A stretch of DNA of 64,000 bases from Rheinheimera mangrovi (GTDB taxonomy: Bacteria; Pseudomonadota; Gammaproteobacteria; Enterobacterales; Alteromonadaceae): the NCBI RefSeq assembly GCF_003990335.1, contig NZ_CP034683.1, forward strand, positions 2,122,501 to 2,186,500, written 5' to 3'. Made by a program: the position numbers and the translations under genes. Numbering within the stretch: position 1 is the first letter of the stretch; every line of letters starts with the position of its first letter. This document shows positions 26,455 to 35,510 of this stretch, piece by piece. The notes beneath the pieces are model-generated. The model worked only from the letters and a program-made list of their open reading frames with translations, made no database searches and was not told the origin of the DNA.

Positions 26455-26997
26455 TAACATTCACCTCGGTTAATTGAAATAAAATTCGATGGAGCAGTTA
26501 TATCTAATTTCAACTCTAAAGTGAATGCTGTTGTTGGTTTTTGATTCAGTTGATTTAAAGTTTTTTTTATTCAATCTTGTTCATCTTGTGTTTTGGTGAT
26601 TAGTTTTTTAATTATTTTTTGTTGGCTGGCTTAGTGTGGGGTGTTTGTTTTTTTCTCTATCAGGTTTTTATGATGTGATCCAGGTTTTATCTATGAAGGA
26701 TGTGAGTGTAAATGTTCCTGACTTATTCAATGAATAACTGTCCGAGCATGTCATTTTATCTGTATAGGGGCAGGAATGAGCAGATTACGCAGGATTATCC
26801 TTTACTAAAACGGGATGACCCGTTAATTGATTGCCCCTTTGGCATGAGAGCAAATGAAAAAAACTCGCCTAATGTCGAGAAAAATGCTTTGACCAGGGAT
26901 CCTTGGGAACAGAGATGGTGTTGAGCTATTTTTGCTATTTTGTTCTGCGGTAGGTTACAGCCGGGTTTTATCCCTGCTGTAACCTAATAAATGAGGG
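26455..26997. other. AT-rich gene-free stretch
   Basis: Upstream region of the GH43 gene followed by T-rich sequence (about 26520-26690) and no convincing gene; an open frame at 26712-26924 lacks an RBS and recognisable features. Confidence 0.5.
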
Positions 26998-27882
26998 TTA
27001 TTGACCCCACTTCATTTCGCCCATCATAACTTTAGCGCTTAAGTCTAAAATGCTATCACCACCAATGGCCGGGTACTTCTTTTTCATGGTGGCCACTAAT
27101 TCGGCAGAATTGGCTGAAGTGGCGGCTGCTGCTTCAAAATCCTGTATGTAGTGATGAGTAAAGTTCACTGCCTGCAAAGTCATAGGCTTGTTACCCAACA
27201 AATGAGCTGGGATCACAGTCTCTGGCTTCAATTTTTTAATCACTTCCAGAGTTTTGTACCAGCTCTGACGTGATTCCGGGGTTTGAGTATCAGCTAAAAA
27301 CACATGCATATTGCCAAACACCACAACGCCGCCCAGTACAGTTTTACTGGACGGAACCCAGACAAAGCTATGCTTAGGATCATGGCCATCAAGACCAATA
27401 ATTTTCACTTGTTCCCCATCAACCAATAAGGTGTCATTTGGCAGTACATCAGGCACGACCAGTTTTTGTGGCGCATTGTCTTTCAGTATCGGTCCCCAGT
27501 AAGCTTTTTTGCCATCCATAGATTTTTTGATGTAGCTTTGCGTTTGCGCTGAGGCCAGTACTTTGGCATCCGGATAAGCTTCGGTGATCACATCCAGACC
27601 AAAGTAAAAATCCGGATCGCCATGGCTGATGTAAATAGTTGTCAGTTTTTTGCCTGATTGTTTAATCATCTCGACCACAGACAAGGCATCATTGCGCTGA
27701 AACTGGGCGTCCACCAAAATGGCTTCAGTTTTGCCGGTAATTAACACTGAACTGACTGGAAAGGTACTTTTGTCCTGTGGATTAAATACCGTCGTTTCTA
27801 AGCTTGCACCCAGGGCATTGGCTGATAGTGCCACCATGCCTGATAAAGCACTTGCCTGAACTAATTTGGTTAAAAATTTCAT
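26998..27882 (-). CDS. secreted MBL-fold hydrolase with variant metal motif
   Basis: A 294-residue protein with a signal peptide (cleavage near A-N-A-L-G-A-S) and a metallo-beta-lactamase fold: strand V-L-I-T-G-K-T-E-A-I-L-V-D-A, then I-S-H-G-D-P-D-F-Y-F-G at residues 86-95, where canonical members have HxHxDH. Here H87, D89 and D91 stand in those positions. Later motifs G-L-D-G-H-D-P-K-H-S and V-I-P-A-H-L-L-G-N supply further ligands. The altered first motif makes the catalytic metal content uncertain. ATG 27882 has AGAGGT before it. Divergent from a LysR-type regulator 168 bp away, which probably controls it. Substrate unknown. Confidence 0.82.
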   Translation of the reverse strand: MKFLTKLVQASALSGMVALSANALGASLETTVFNPQDKSTFPVSSVLITGKTEAILVDAQFQRNDALSVVEMIKQSGKKLTTIYISHGDPDFYFGLDVITEAYPDAKVLASAQTQSYIKKSMDGKKAYWGPILKDNAPQKLVVPDVLPNDTLLVDGEQVKIIGLDGHDPKHSFVWVPSSKTVLGGVVVFGNMHVFLADTQTPESRQSWYKTLEVIKKLKPETVIPAHLLGNKPMTLQAVNFTHHYIQDFEAAAATSANSAELVATMKKKYPAIGGDSILDLSAKVMMGEMKWGQ

Positions 27883-28050
27883 AATCACCTCTATGGTTAC
27901 GGATGGAATGGCTGGTTAGCGACTGACAGCGAATTGTTGTAGCTTTGCCCAATTCAAAACCTGACTCAAAGTGTATGTTGCAATTACCTTGCAACAAACC
28001 CTAAAAATGGCAATAGTAAGTTGCATAAATCGAACATATAGTTGAAAGGC

Positions 28051-28944
28051 ATGGACAGGATTAAAGCGGCTGAAGTTTTTGTAACTATTGTGGAGCAGGG
28101 CAGTTTAGTCGGAGCTGCTCAGGCTTTGGATATGTCACGTTCTATGGTGACCCGTTATCTGGCGGAAATGGAAGACTGGGCCAGTGCTCAACTGGTGCAC
28201 CGCTCCACCCGGAAACTAACCCTAACAGCTGCGGGGGAAAAAGCCTTCAGCCATTGCCGTTCTTTATTGGATTTAGCCAAAGAGGTCGCAACGCCTTTGG
28301 CGCAAAATCTGGTGGCTGTGCCTGAAGGTACTATCCGTATTTCCTGTTCGCAATTTGTCGCTGAAAAATTATTGCCCCAGGTGGTGGATGCCTTTTTAGA
28401 TGATTACCCCAAGGTACGTATTGATGTGCATGTCAGTAATCAGGTGACTCATCTGGTGGAAGACAGAATAGATTTAGCTATCCGTATTACCAACGAACTG
28501 GACCCAAATCTGATAGCGCGTCCGCTTGGTGTTTGCCGCTCTGTATTGTGCGCAACTGAAAGTTATTTAAAGCGTCGCGGTTATCCGGTGTATCCCGATG
28601 ATTTGGCCTCCCATAACTGTTTAATGTATTCTAATTTTGGTAAAAGCTTGTGGCATTTCATCAAAGACGAACAGCCTGTGGTGGCCACCGTATCAGGCAA
28701 TTACAGCGCAAATGAATCGTCGTTGCTACTGAATTCTGTATTAAAAAACCGTGGTATTTCTTTGCAGCCCCGGCATGCGGTGCAGGCATTGATTAACGAG
28801 AAAAAACTGGTGCAGGTATTACCGAGCTATGAAGCCGTTTCGCTGGGCATATATGCGGTTTATCGTTCCAGAAAACACCAATCTTTGGCGCTTCGAACCT
28901 TTATCGATCGGCTGGTTCCTTACTTTGAACAGGCAGAAACCTGA
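28051..28944 (+). CDS. LysR-family transcriptional regulator
   Basis: A 297-residue LysR regulator. The N-terminal winged helix reads M-D-R-I-K-A-A-E-V-F-V-T-I-V-E-Q-G-S-L-V-G-A-A-Q-A-L-D-M-S-R-S separated by a linker helix from the periplasmic-binding-like effector domain (I-R-I-S-C-S-Q-F, L-A-I-R-I-T-N-E-L). ATG 28051 fits the family start; an in-frame TTG lies nine bases upstream. The gene is divergent from the MBL-fold hydrolase, the usual arrangement of a LysR regulator with its target. The T-N-A motif common at LysR sites was not identified. Confidence 0.9.
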   Translation: MDRIKAAEVFVTIVEQGSLVGAAQALDMSRSMVTRYLAEMEDWASAQLVHRSTRKLTLTAAGEKAFSHCRSLLDLAKEVATPLAQNLVAVPEGTIRISCSQFVAEKLLPQVVDAFLDDYPKVRIDVHVSNQVTHLVEDRIDLAIRITNELDPNLIARPLGVCRSVLCATESYLKRRGYPVYPDDLASHNCLMYSNFGKSLWHFIKDEQPVVATVSGNYSANESSLLLNSVLKNRGISLQPRHAVQALINEKKLVQVLPSYEAVSLGIYAVYRSRKHQSLALRTFIDRLVPYFEQAET

Positions 28945-29228
28945 GTGCGACCTGCCTGTTTCAATCGCTCTCAAAGTGTTTATATGTTTTGGCGCTTTGG
29001 TTACACATCACCTGCTCAAAATCTGCTCGCACTCTACGCTGCCGCCATCGTGCTGATAAAGGCAAAGGCAAGGCTCCCACTTTGAATTAAAAATGGCCGT
29101 AATAAAAAGATATTTGGACAGCTTTCGGGTGAAGGTATAAAGTTCCTCTGCTTGGGGCTGCTTATTTTATCTGCCAGTTCCGTAACTTATGATGATTCAG
29201 TGAAGTCTGTACTGCAGATTGGAAATCT

Positions 29229-30248
29229 ATGGCGGTTAAAAAACCTACGATCAAAGATGTGGCTCGCCTTGCGGGAGTTTCATTTAAAAGTGTGTCCAGG
29301 GTGGTGAATAACGAAGCCTGGGTCAGTGATGAAGTCAAAGCCAAAGTGCAGGCTGTGATTGAACAGTTAAATTACCAACCGAATCGCACGGCCCGGCTGA
29401 TGCGCACGGCGCCTTTTTCGCTGGCTTTTGTCTATGACAACCCAAATAGCAACTATGTGATTGAAATGCAAAACGGTATTTTGTCACAATGTCGGAAAAA
29501 GGGCTTTGAGCTGGTGATCCATCCAACAGATTCAGGTTCTGAGCAGGTCAGGCATGAACTCACCAGTATGATTGGTACCAATCAGATTGGGGGGGTGATC
29601 CTGACGCCACCATTGTCTGAAAGCACTGAACTGGTCAGGCAGTTACTGGAGCAGCAAGCTAAAGTAGTTCGCATTGTGTCAGGTGCACAACCACCGGATG
29701 AGCTTTGCCCAACCATTTTCGTGGACGATGAGCAGGCGGGGCAGGCGATCACTGAACATCTGCTGGCTCAGGGCCATAAACGCATTGCCTTTTTGGGCTA
29801 TCACAAAGATCACAAATCTTCATTGGGGCGCTATCACGGTTATTGCGCCGCGCTTAAAAATGCGGGTCTTGAGGTTCAGGACGAGCTGGTCATATCAGGT
29901 AATTTTACCTTTGATTCCGGCGTACAAATGACAGAACAGTTATTACAACTGGACAGCAAAGCCACAGCGCTTTTTGGTTGCAACGATGAAATTGCAGCCG
30001 GGGCTTTGTTTGTTGCCCGCAAACGTGATCTGAGGGTACCGCAGGATTTATCCATCGTAGGTTTTGAAAATAGTCCATTTTCCCGTCAGACCTGGCCAGG
30101 TTTGACGACTGTGCATCAACCTAATGCAGAAATAGCCGCTAAAGCCGCATCTATGCTGATAGCACTGATGCTGGAACCTGAGCAAGCACCGCTGGATTGC
30201 GGTTTTAAATTGCAACTCGTGTTAAGAGACTCTGTCGCCCCCATTTAA
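29229..30248 (+). CDS. nagR: LacI-family regulator, probable NagR of the GlcNAc locus
   Basis: A 339-residue LacI regulator: helix-turn-helix T-I-K-D-V-A-R-L-A-G-V-S-F-K-S-V-S-R-V-V-N, hinge N-Y-Q-P-N-R-T-A-R-L-M, and a sugar-binding core with F-G-C-N-D-E-I-A-A-G and I-V-G-F-E-N-S-P-F. It sits directly upstream of the TonB receptor whose promoter carries two AACGTT-centred operators. NagR of Alteromonadales and Xanthomonadales is a LacI-family protein binding TGACAxCGxTGTCA-like sites, which those sites fit. GGAAATCT precedes the ATG. Its effector is probably GlcNAc or GlcNAc-6-P (inference). Confidence 0.82.
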   Translation: MAVKKPTIKDVARLAGVSFKSVSRVVNNEAWVSDEVKAKVQAVIEQLNYQPNRTARLMRTAPFSLAFVYDNPNSNYVIEMQNGILSQCRKKGFELVIHPTDSGSEQVRHELTSMIGTNQIGGVILTPPLSESTELVRQLLEQQAKVVRIVSGAQPPDELCPTIFVDDEQAGQAITEHLLAQGHKRIAFLGYHKDHKSSLGRYHGYCAALKNAGLEVQDELVISGNFTFDSGVQMTEQLLQLDSKATALFGCNDEIAAGALFVARKRDLRVPQDLSIVGFENSPFSRQTWPGLTTVHQPNAEIAAKAASMLIALMLEPEQAPLDCGFKLQLVLRDSVAPI

Positions 30249-30281
30249 TAAAATCTTTAAAAATCAAACTGTTAAAATCAT

Positions 30282-30332
30282 TGTCAACGTTGTCAGATTT
30301 TCTATTGACAACGTTGACAGGTGGGTGCTAAT
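30282..30332 (+). promoter_or_regulatory. pair of LacI-type (NagR-like) operators and promoter
   Basis: TGTCAACGTTGTCA (30282-30295) and TGACAACGTTGACA (30306-30319) are exact reverse complements of each other, each a palindrome with one mismatched pair, with centres 24 bp apart. The second overlaps a -35 TTGACA (30305-30310); a -10 candidate GCTAAT (30327-30332) follows after 16 bases. The arrangement implies repression of the TonB receptor and downstream operon. Confidence 0.8.
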
Positions 30333-30427
30333 TTAAATTCAGAGTGATGAATAAATCACCGATCAGAAAGCTCCGGATAATGGAACAGACGATCAAACAC
30401 AATGATTGGCAACAAGAGAGCACAGGC

Positions 30428-33085
30428 ATGAACAGGTTGAATCAGCACACCTTTGGAAAAAAGACAGTACTCGCTTCTATTTTGGCGACTTTATTTGTAC
30501 CAGCCGTCACGCATGCGCAGGACAAAGCGGCTGAAGAAGAAAATGTGGAAGTGATCCAGGTCAGTTTCCGCGGCAGTCTGGCCGCAGCAGCAGATATCAA
30601 ACGTCAGGACACTAAAATTACTGACGCTATTACCACCGAAGATATAGGTAAATTTCCAAGCGAAAACATTGCTGAAGCTATTCAGCGTATTCCGGGTGTA
30701 CAAATTTCAAACGTTAACGGCCGTGGCTCAACAATCAGCGTCCGTGGTTTAGGTTCTCAATATGCCCGCACCACTTTAAATGGCCAGACCATGGCCAGTG
30801 CTGATTTCACCAGCGGCTTTCGTTTTGACATTATTCAAACCGAACTGGCATCTACCATTGAAGTGATCAAATCACCAACAGCCAATATGGATGCAGGTGG
30901 TTTATCCGGCACCATCAACATTGATACCGCGTCGCCTTTATCTTTTAGCGAGCGCAAAATTTTACTGTCAGGCAAAGGTCAGTACTCAGAGTTTTCGCCG
31001 ACAGACGACATTACCCCTAAAGCTAACGCCACTTACATCGATCAGTTTGCCAATGGCACTGTAGGTGTATTGCTGAACTTTGGTTACCAGGAACTGGATG
31101 ACAGAGTAGATAACTTCTGGATGGATCGCTGGTTTGTTGACTCAGCGACGGATGAAGTGACACCACGTCGTCCTCGTTACCGCCGAATCGACAGGGAAAC
31201 AGAACGTGAGCTCTTTAATGGTACTGTGCAGTGGAAACCAAGCAGTGCTTTTGAAGCCAAGCTGACCACTGTGTATGCAGGGGACGATACCAAGCAGGAT
31301 TTAAATCAGCAGGTGTTTTTGTTTAACGCCAACCAGATCACCCGTTTAGGTGATGCGGTGAATGGGGTGTACAACAGCATTCAGATTGATAACTTCACTA
31401 CTGAAAATAACCGTCAGTTGGAAGATAAAGACGCCACTTCAGAAGCTTACACCCTAGAGCTGGATTACGACTGGCAAGACTGGAACTTTAGCAGCGTGAT
31501 CCACCACACAGCGGGTGAAGCAAAGCACAACGAAGAAGCCGCTATTCTGGCCACAGTGATTTCACGTGCCACTCTGGATATTACAGACCCATCCAATGTC
31601 AGTTTTAACATTGCCGACAATCTGGCTGATCCGGCTTTGTATCCGGCCGTGATGCCACGTAATGAATATCCGAATGGTGCCAGTCGTTTGATGGAGTCGG
31701 ATGAAACCGCTGTGCAATTTGATGCAGAGCGGGGGCTTGAACTGGGCTGGCTCACCAGCGTATCTGCCGGTGTTAAATATCGTAAAGAAAGCATGGACAG
31801 AGCAGTCTACCGTACCGACAGAGCTGCTATAGGTGATGCGGATCCAGCCGATTTACCTTCAATGGCTGACTATGGCTATATAGTTTCAGACTTCCTTGAT
31901 AACAAAATGGATATTCAGCACAGCTGGATAGCGCCTAATATCATGGCCTACCGTGACGCCTTAACTGCTGAAGGTGTAACAGTTCCTACCTTATTTGCGG
32001 CTCAGTCCAGCTACTCTGTTGATCAAAGCATTTCTTCGGCCTATCTGATGACTGACTTTGAAACCGAAGTAGGCGGCATGCCACTGCGAGGCAATATAGG
32101 GGGCCGGTATGAGCGTACCGAGCGTGATATCAATACCTACATTACCGGTGACACCCACCCGGACAACGAAGAAATTAAGCTGGCGATAGGTGAAACCACC
32201 CAGGGCTTTAATTACGACAACTTCCTGCCAAGTGCCAACCTGGTGCTGGAATTAAACGACGATATGCAAGTACGTTTGGCGGCAGCAAAAGTACTGGTAC
32301 GTCCTATGTTAACGTCCAACACTCAGTTGGCTGCCTCTGAAACTTCAGCGGCTAACTCTTTTGGTACCCGCACTTATACAGTGAATCTGGGCCAACCTGA
32401 ACTGGCCGCATTGACCGCCAATCAGCTGGACTTAGGCTGGGAGTGGTATTACAGCGAAGGCGATTCCTTTACCGTGAACCTGTTCCAGAAAGACATCAAA
32501 AACGGCACTGTCAGCGAACTGATTTGTCCTGATCAATACGATGGCACCACGCTGAGTATGTCAGGTTCTGATTGTGTCGACAGCGTTGGTAATATCTATG
32601 ACATCACCGCTATTTACAACGACAGCTCAGAGCTGACAGTCAAAGGGTATGAAATAGGCTGGAACCAGGGGCTGGATAACTGGTTACCTGTACCAGGTTT
32701 TGGTTTAAGTTCAAACTACACCCGTATACTGGTGGATGAAAGCGAAGGCTTTACACTGACCAACTCGTCAGAGCAAACCTGGAACATTACCGGCTACTGG
32801 GAAAACGATGACTACAGTGCCCGGGTTTCACTGAACCACCGCAGTCCTTATGTACAGGACAGCACTGATGCGTTTTTCGCCCGTGAAGGCCGCACTGTTG
32901 AAGGTCGTAATCAGATCGATGTACTGTTAGGCTGGAATATCAGCGAGCAGTGGTCAGTGCGTTTTGGGGCGCTGAATCTCAATGGCAAAGACGAAGAAGC
33001 TTATCGTGATGAGCAGACCCGTGCCTGGCAAACCACCAGCGTGATTGGCCGTAGTTACTATCTGGGTGTGAATTTCAGCCTGTAA
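30428..33085 (+). CDS. TonB-dependent outer-membrane receptor, probable GlcNAc-glycan importer
   Basis: An 885-residue receptor of the same large class as 22796-25492 but clearly different in sequence. The signal peptide ends near T-H-A-Q; the plug holds E-D-I-G-K-F-P-S-E-N-I-A-E-A-I-Q-R-I-P-G-V and I-S-V-R-G-L-G-S-Q-Y-A-R; the barrel ends G-V-N-F-S-L. I chose ATG 30428 (AGAGAG upstream) because it gives a normal signal peptide; starts at 30344 or 30380 are possible. It is first in the operon with GH89 and likely carries alpha-GlcNAc-containing oligosaccharides across the outer membrane. Controlled by the operator pair immediately upstream. Confidence 0.9.
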   Translation: MNRLNQHTFGKKTVLASILATLFVPAVTHAQDKAAEEENVEVIQVSFRGSLAAAADIKRQDTKITDAITTEDIGKFPSENIAEAIQRIPGVQISNVNGRGSTISVRGLGSQYARTTLNGQTMASADFTSGFRFDIIQTELASTIEVIKSPTANMDAGGLSGTINIDTASPLSFSERKILLSGKGQYSEFSPTDDITPKANATYIDQFANGTVGVLLNFGYQELDDRVDNFWMDRWFVDSATDEVTPRRPRYRRIDRETERELFNGTVQWKPSSAFEAKLTTVYAGDDTKQDLNQQVFLFNANQITRLGDAVNGVYNSIQIDNFTTENNRQLEDKDATSEAYTLELDYDWQDWNFSSVIHHTAGEAKHNEEAAILATVISRATLDITDPSNVSFNIADNLADPALYPAVMPRNEYPNGASRLMESDETAVQFDAERGLELGWLTSVSAGVKYRKESMDRAVYRTDRAAIGDADPADLPSMADYGYIVSDFLDNKMDIQHSWIAPNIMAYRDALTAEGVTVPTLFAAQSSYSVDQSISSAYLMTDFETEVGGMPLRGNIGGRYERTERDINTYITGDTHPDNEEIKLAIGETTQGFNYDNFLPSANLVLELNDDMQVRLAAAKVLVRPMLTSNTQLAASETSAANSFGTRTYTVNLGQPELAALTANQLDLGWEWYYSEGDSFTVNLFQKDIKNGTVSELICPDQYDGTTLSMSGSDCVDSVGNIYDITAIYNDSSELTVKGYEIGWNQGLDNWLPVPGFGLSSNYTRILVDESEGFTLTNSSEQTWNITGYWENDDYSARVSLNHRSPYVQDSTDAFFAREGRTVEGRNQIDVLLGWNISEQWSVRFGALNLNGKDEEAYRDEQTRAWQTTSVIGRSYYLGVNFSL

Positions 33086-33097
33086 GAACTGCAGCAG

Positions 33098-33120
33098 GAG
33101 CCGGCAAACACTGTCGGCTC
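33098..33120 (+). other. intercistronic hairpin between TonB receptor and GH89
   Basis: GAGCCG (33098-33103) pairs with CGGCTC (33115-33120) 12 bases after the receptor stop. There is no T-run, so it is more likely to affect read-through or mRNA stability than to terminate. Confidence 0.45.
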
Positions 33121-33171
33121 TTGACTGCTCAACTCTGTTGGGATCACAGGATAACAAGAAGGAAAAATCCG

Positions 33172-35454
33172 ATGAATTCGTTTCGTCTTAGTGTGGCTGC
33201 CTGTTGCGTGGTAACAGGGCTTTTGAGTGGCTGTTCTCCGGCACAATCGCCGCAGCAAACATCGCCGCAACAAACTCCAACTGCGATTACAGTCGTCACT
33301 CAGGCAGACAGCACAGCGGTTAAACCGGTACGGGATTTATTTGAGCGTGTCGCGGGCAAGGCGGTACCTAATGTGCATTTTATGTTGCTGAAGGATGACC
33401 AGACGGATTGGTATCAAATTGAAGCCCGCGATGGCCAGCTCTATGTCAGTGCCAATGCGCTGACCGCTTTAAGTTACGGTACTTACGAATATTTGCGTCA
33501 AATTGGTGTGATGTCGGTCAGCTGGGAGGGTAATCGTATCGCGTTACCAGAAACTTTTGCCGATCATCAGCCTGAACGGGTCAGTTCTTTATTTAAACAA
33601 CGTGCTTATCTGAACGTCTGTGCTTATGGTTATTCCACACCCTGGTGGGGCTGGACCCGATGGGAGCAGGAACTGGATTGGATGGCGCTGCATGGTGTGA
33701 ATAACCCAGTGGCAATGGAAGGTCAGGAATTTGTCTGGCAACAACTCTGGCGAGAGTTTGGGGTGAAAGATTCAGAGTTGGCGAGTTATTTCTCAGGCCC
33801 GGCTTTTACACCCTGGCAGCGTATGGGCAATATTGAAGGCCACGAAGGCCCTTTACCTGACGCTTATATAGAGAAAAAACGTCAACTGCAAAAACAGATT
33901 ATGGCGCGTATGGCCGACTACGGCATGAAACCAGTAGTGCCGGCATTCTCAGGTTACGTGCCGAAGCAATTTAAAACCTTATTCCCGCACGCGAAAATTT
34001 CCGCTATGCCCACATGGTCAGGTTTTGCTAATGAAACTTATTGGCTGGACCCAGCCGATCCACTTTTTGCCAAAGTAGCCAAACGTTTTATTGAGCTTTA
34101 TAACGCCGAATATGGTGAGCAGCAGTATTACCTGCTGGATGCTTTTAATGAAATGTTGCCACCTGTGTCCAAAGATAAACGTTATCAGGATTTAGCAGGG
34201 TACGGCGAAGCCTTGTACCAGTCGCTGGCGCAATCTGTGCCCAATGCCACCTGGGTGATGCAGGGCTGGATGTTTGGTTCGGATCAGCATTTTTGGGATC
34301 TGAAGTCTATCGAAGCCTTTTTAAGCAAGGTGCCTGACAACAAGCTGATGATCCACGATATAGGCAACGACAGATTTGATGTCTGGCAAAAAGCTAAAGG
34401 TTTTTACAACAAAGACTGGGTCTTTGGCTTTATCCATAATTATGGCGGCAGTAACCCTGTGTATGCCGACTTTGATTACTACAAAGAAAAAGTGGATACC
34501 GCGTTGCATCATGCCGACAAAGGCAATCTGACCGGTTACGGTGTGTTCCCAGAAGGTATTCACAGCACTTCTGTGGCGTATGAATATATGTTTGATGTGG
34601 CCTGGCAAGGTCAGGCGACAGCGACCAGTGATTGGTTAGAGCATTACCTCAAAGCCCGTTATGGCGCTGTCAGTCCTGCTTTATTGTCGGCCTGGAATAA
34701 GCTCTACAAAGCAGTATTTAGCACTAAGTACTGGGAACCTCGCTGGTGGGAAGGTTCTGCCGGAGCTTATCTGCTCTTTAAACGGCCTTCGCTGGATTAT
34801 CTGCGCTACACAGGAGCTCCCGGTAATCTGGTGTTGCTGGATCAGGCATTACGTGAATTAGTGGCTTTACCTGAAAGCGAGCGCAGTGAATTACTCAAGT
34901 ACGACCTTATTGACCTAAGTCGCCATGCCGTGACTCAGCATATAGATATGCTGTTGCAACACAGCATGCTGGCTTATCAGCAGGGCGACATCAAGCAGGG
35001 TGATGACTGGCGCCAGCAGGCCAAAGCCTTGATCCTGGGGGTTGACGCGCTGATCGGTGGTCAACAGGAAAGCTTACATAGCTGGGTGAAAGAGGCCCGT
35101 GACTATGCGGATACTCCAGAGCTTGCTGCACTATACGAGCGCAACGCCAAACGTCAGGTGACCAGTTGGGGTGGCTTGAAGCTGAAAGACTACGCGTCCA
35201 AAGCCTGGCAGGGCATGTATGCCGATTTTTATCTGCCACGTTGGGAACTAATGTTTGATGCGCAGCGCAAAGCAGCCCAAGAGGGCAAAGCTTTGGACAA
35301 AGCCGCTGTAGAGCAACAACTGGTCGATTGGGAAGCTGCCTGGCTGGATAAGCCGATAAAAGCACCTACTGAGCAACCTGCCGACGCTTTTGCAGCAGTA
35401 GCCGCTTTGCAGGCGTTGGTGACAGCCAGTAAAGCTCCACCTTCAAATCTATAA
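33172..35454 (+). CDS. GH89 alpha-N-acetylglucosaminidase, lipoprotein
   Basis: A 760-residue protein with a lipobox G-L-L-S-G-C-S at residues 15-21, so it is likely anchored in the outer membrane (Ser at +2). The rest matches the NAGLU/GH89 layout: N-terminal domain, a barrel with W-W-G-W-T-R-W-E-Q-E-L-D-W-M-A-L-H-G, and a helical C-terminal domain. Two catalytic Glu are in place by my count: E327 in D-A-F-N-E-M-L-P-P (acid/base) and E461 in F-P-E-G-I-H (nucleophile). The enzyme releases terminal alpha-linked GlcNAc, as in heparan-like chains or alpha-GlcNAc-capped mucin glycans. ATG 33172 follows AAGGAAAAATCC. The released GlcNAc would be used by the nag genes downstream. Confidence 0.93.
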   Translation: MNSFRLSVAACCVVTGLLSGCSPAQSPQQTSPQQTPTAITVVTQADSTAVKPVRDLFERVAGKAVPNVHFMLLKDDQTDWYQIEARDGQLYVSANALTALSYGTYEYLRQIGVMSVSWEGNRIALPETFADHQPERVSSLFKQRAYLNVCAYGYSTPWWGWTRWEQELDWMALHGVNNPVAMEGQEFVWQQLWREFGVKDSELASYFSGPAFTPWQRMGNIEGHEGPLPDAYIEKKRQLQKQIMARMADYGMKPVVPAFSGYVPKQFKTLFPHAKISAMPTWSGFANETYWLDPADPLFAKVAKRFIELYNAEYGEQQYYLLDAFNEMLPPVSKDKRYQDLAGYGEALYQSLAQSVPNATWVMQGWMFGSDQHFWDLKSIEAFLSKVPDNKLMIHDIGNDRFDVWQKAKGFYNKDWVFGFIHNYGGSNPVYADFDYYKEKVDTALHHADKGNLTGYGVFPEGIHSTSVAYEYMFDVAWQGQATATSDWLEHYLKARYGAVSPALLSAWNKLYKAVFSTKYWEPRWWEGSAGAYLLFKRPSLDYLRYTGAPGNLVLLDQALRELVALPESERSELLKYDLIDLSRHAVTQHIDMLLQHSMLAYQQGDIKQGDDWRQQAKALILGVDALIGGQQESLHSWVKEARDYADTPELAALYERNAKRQVTSWGGLKLKDYASKAWQGMYADFYLPRWELMFDAQRKAAQEGKALDKAAVEQQLVDWEAAWLDKPIKAPTEQPADAFAAVAALQALVTASKAPPSNL

Positions 35455-35467
35455 CTTTTTAACTTGC

Positions 35468-35499
35468 GCTGTGCGCTCTTGCTAAGGGAGCCGCACAGC
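35468..35499 (+). other. intercistronic hairpin between GH89 and nagX
   Basis: GCTGTGCG (35468-35475) pairs with CGCACAGC (35492-35499), extended inward by CTC/GAG with one bulge. It ends beside the nagX ribosome binding site AGGAA (35500-35504), so it may influence translation or RNA processing. Confidence 0.45.
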
Positions 35500-35510
35500 A
35501 GGAATTTTTT

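Noticed and set aside
26712..26924. 70-codon open frame in the AT-rich gap
   Set aside because: No RBS and no recognisable sequence; treated as chance.
29229..30248. The LacI protein as regulator of the CCGG-centred operators at 8091 and 22734
   Set aside because: Its own adjacent operators have an AACGTT centre, so a different regulator is more likely; not excluded.
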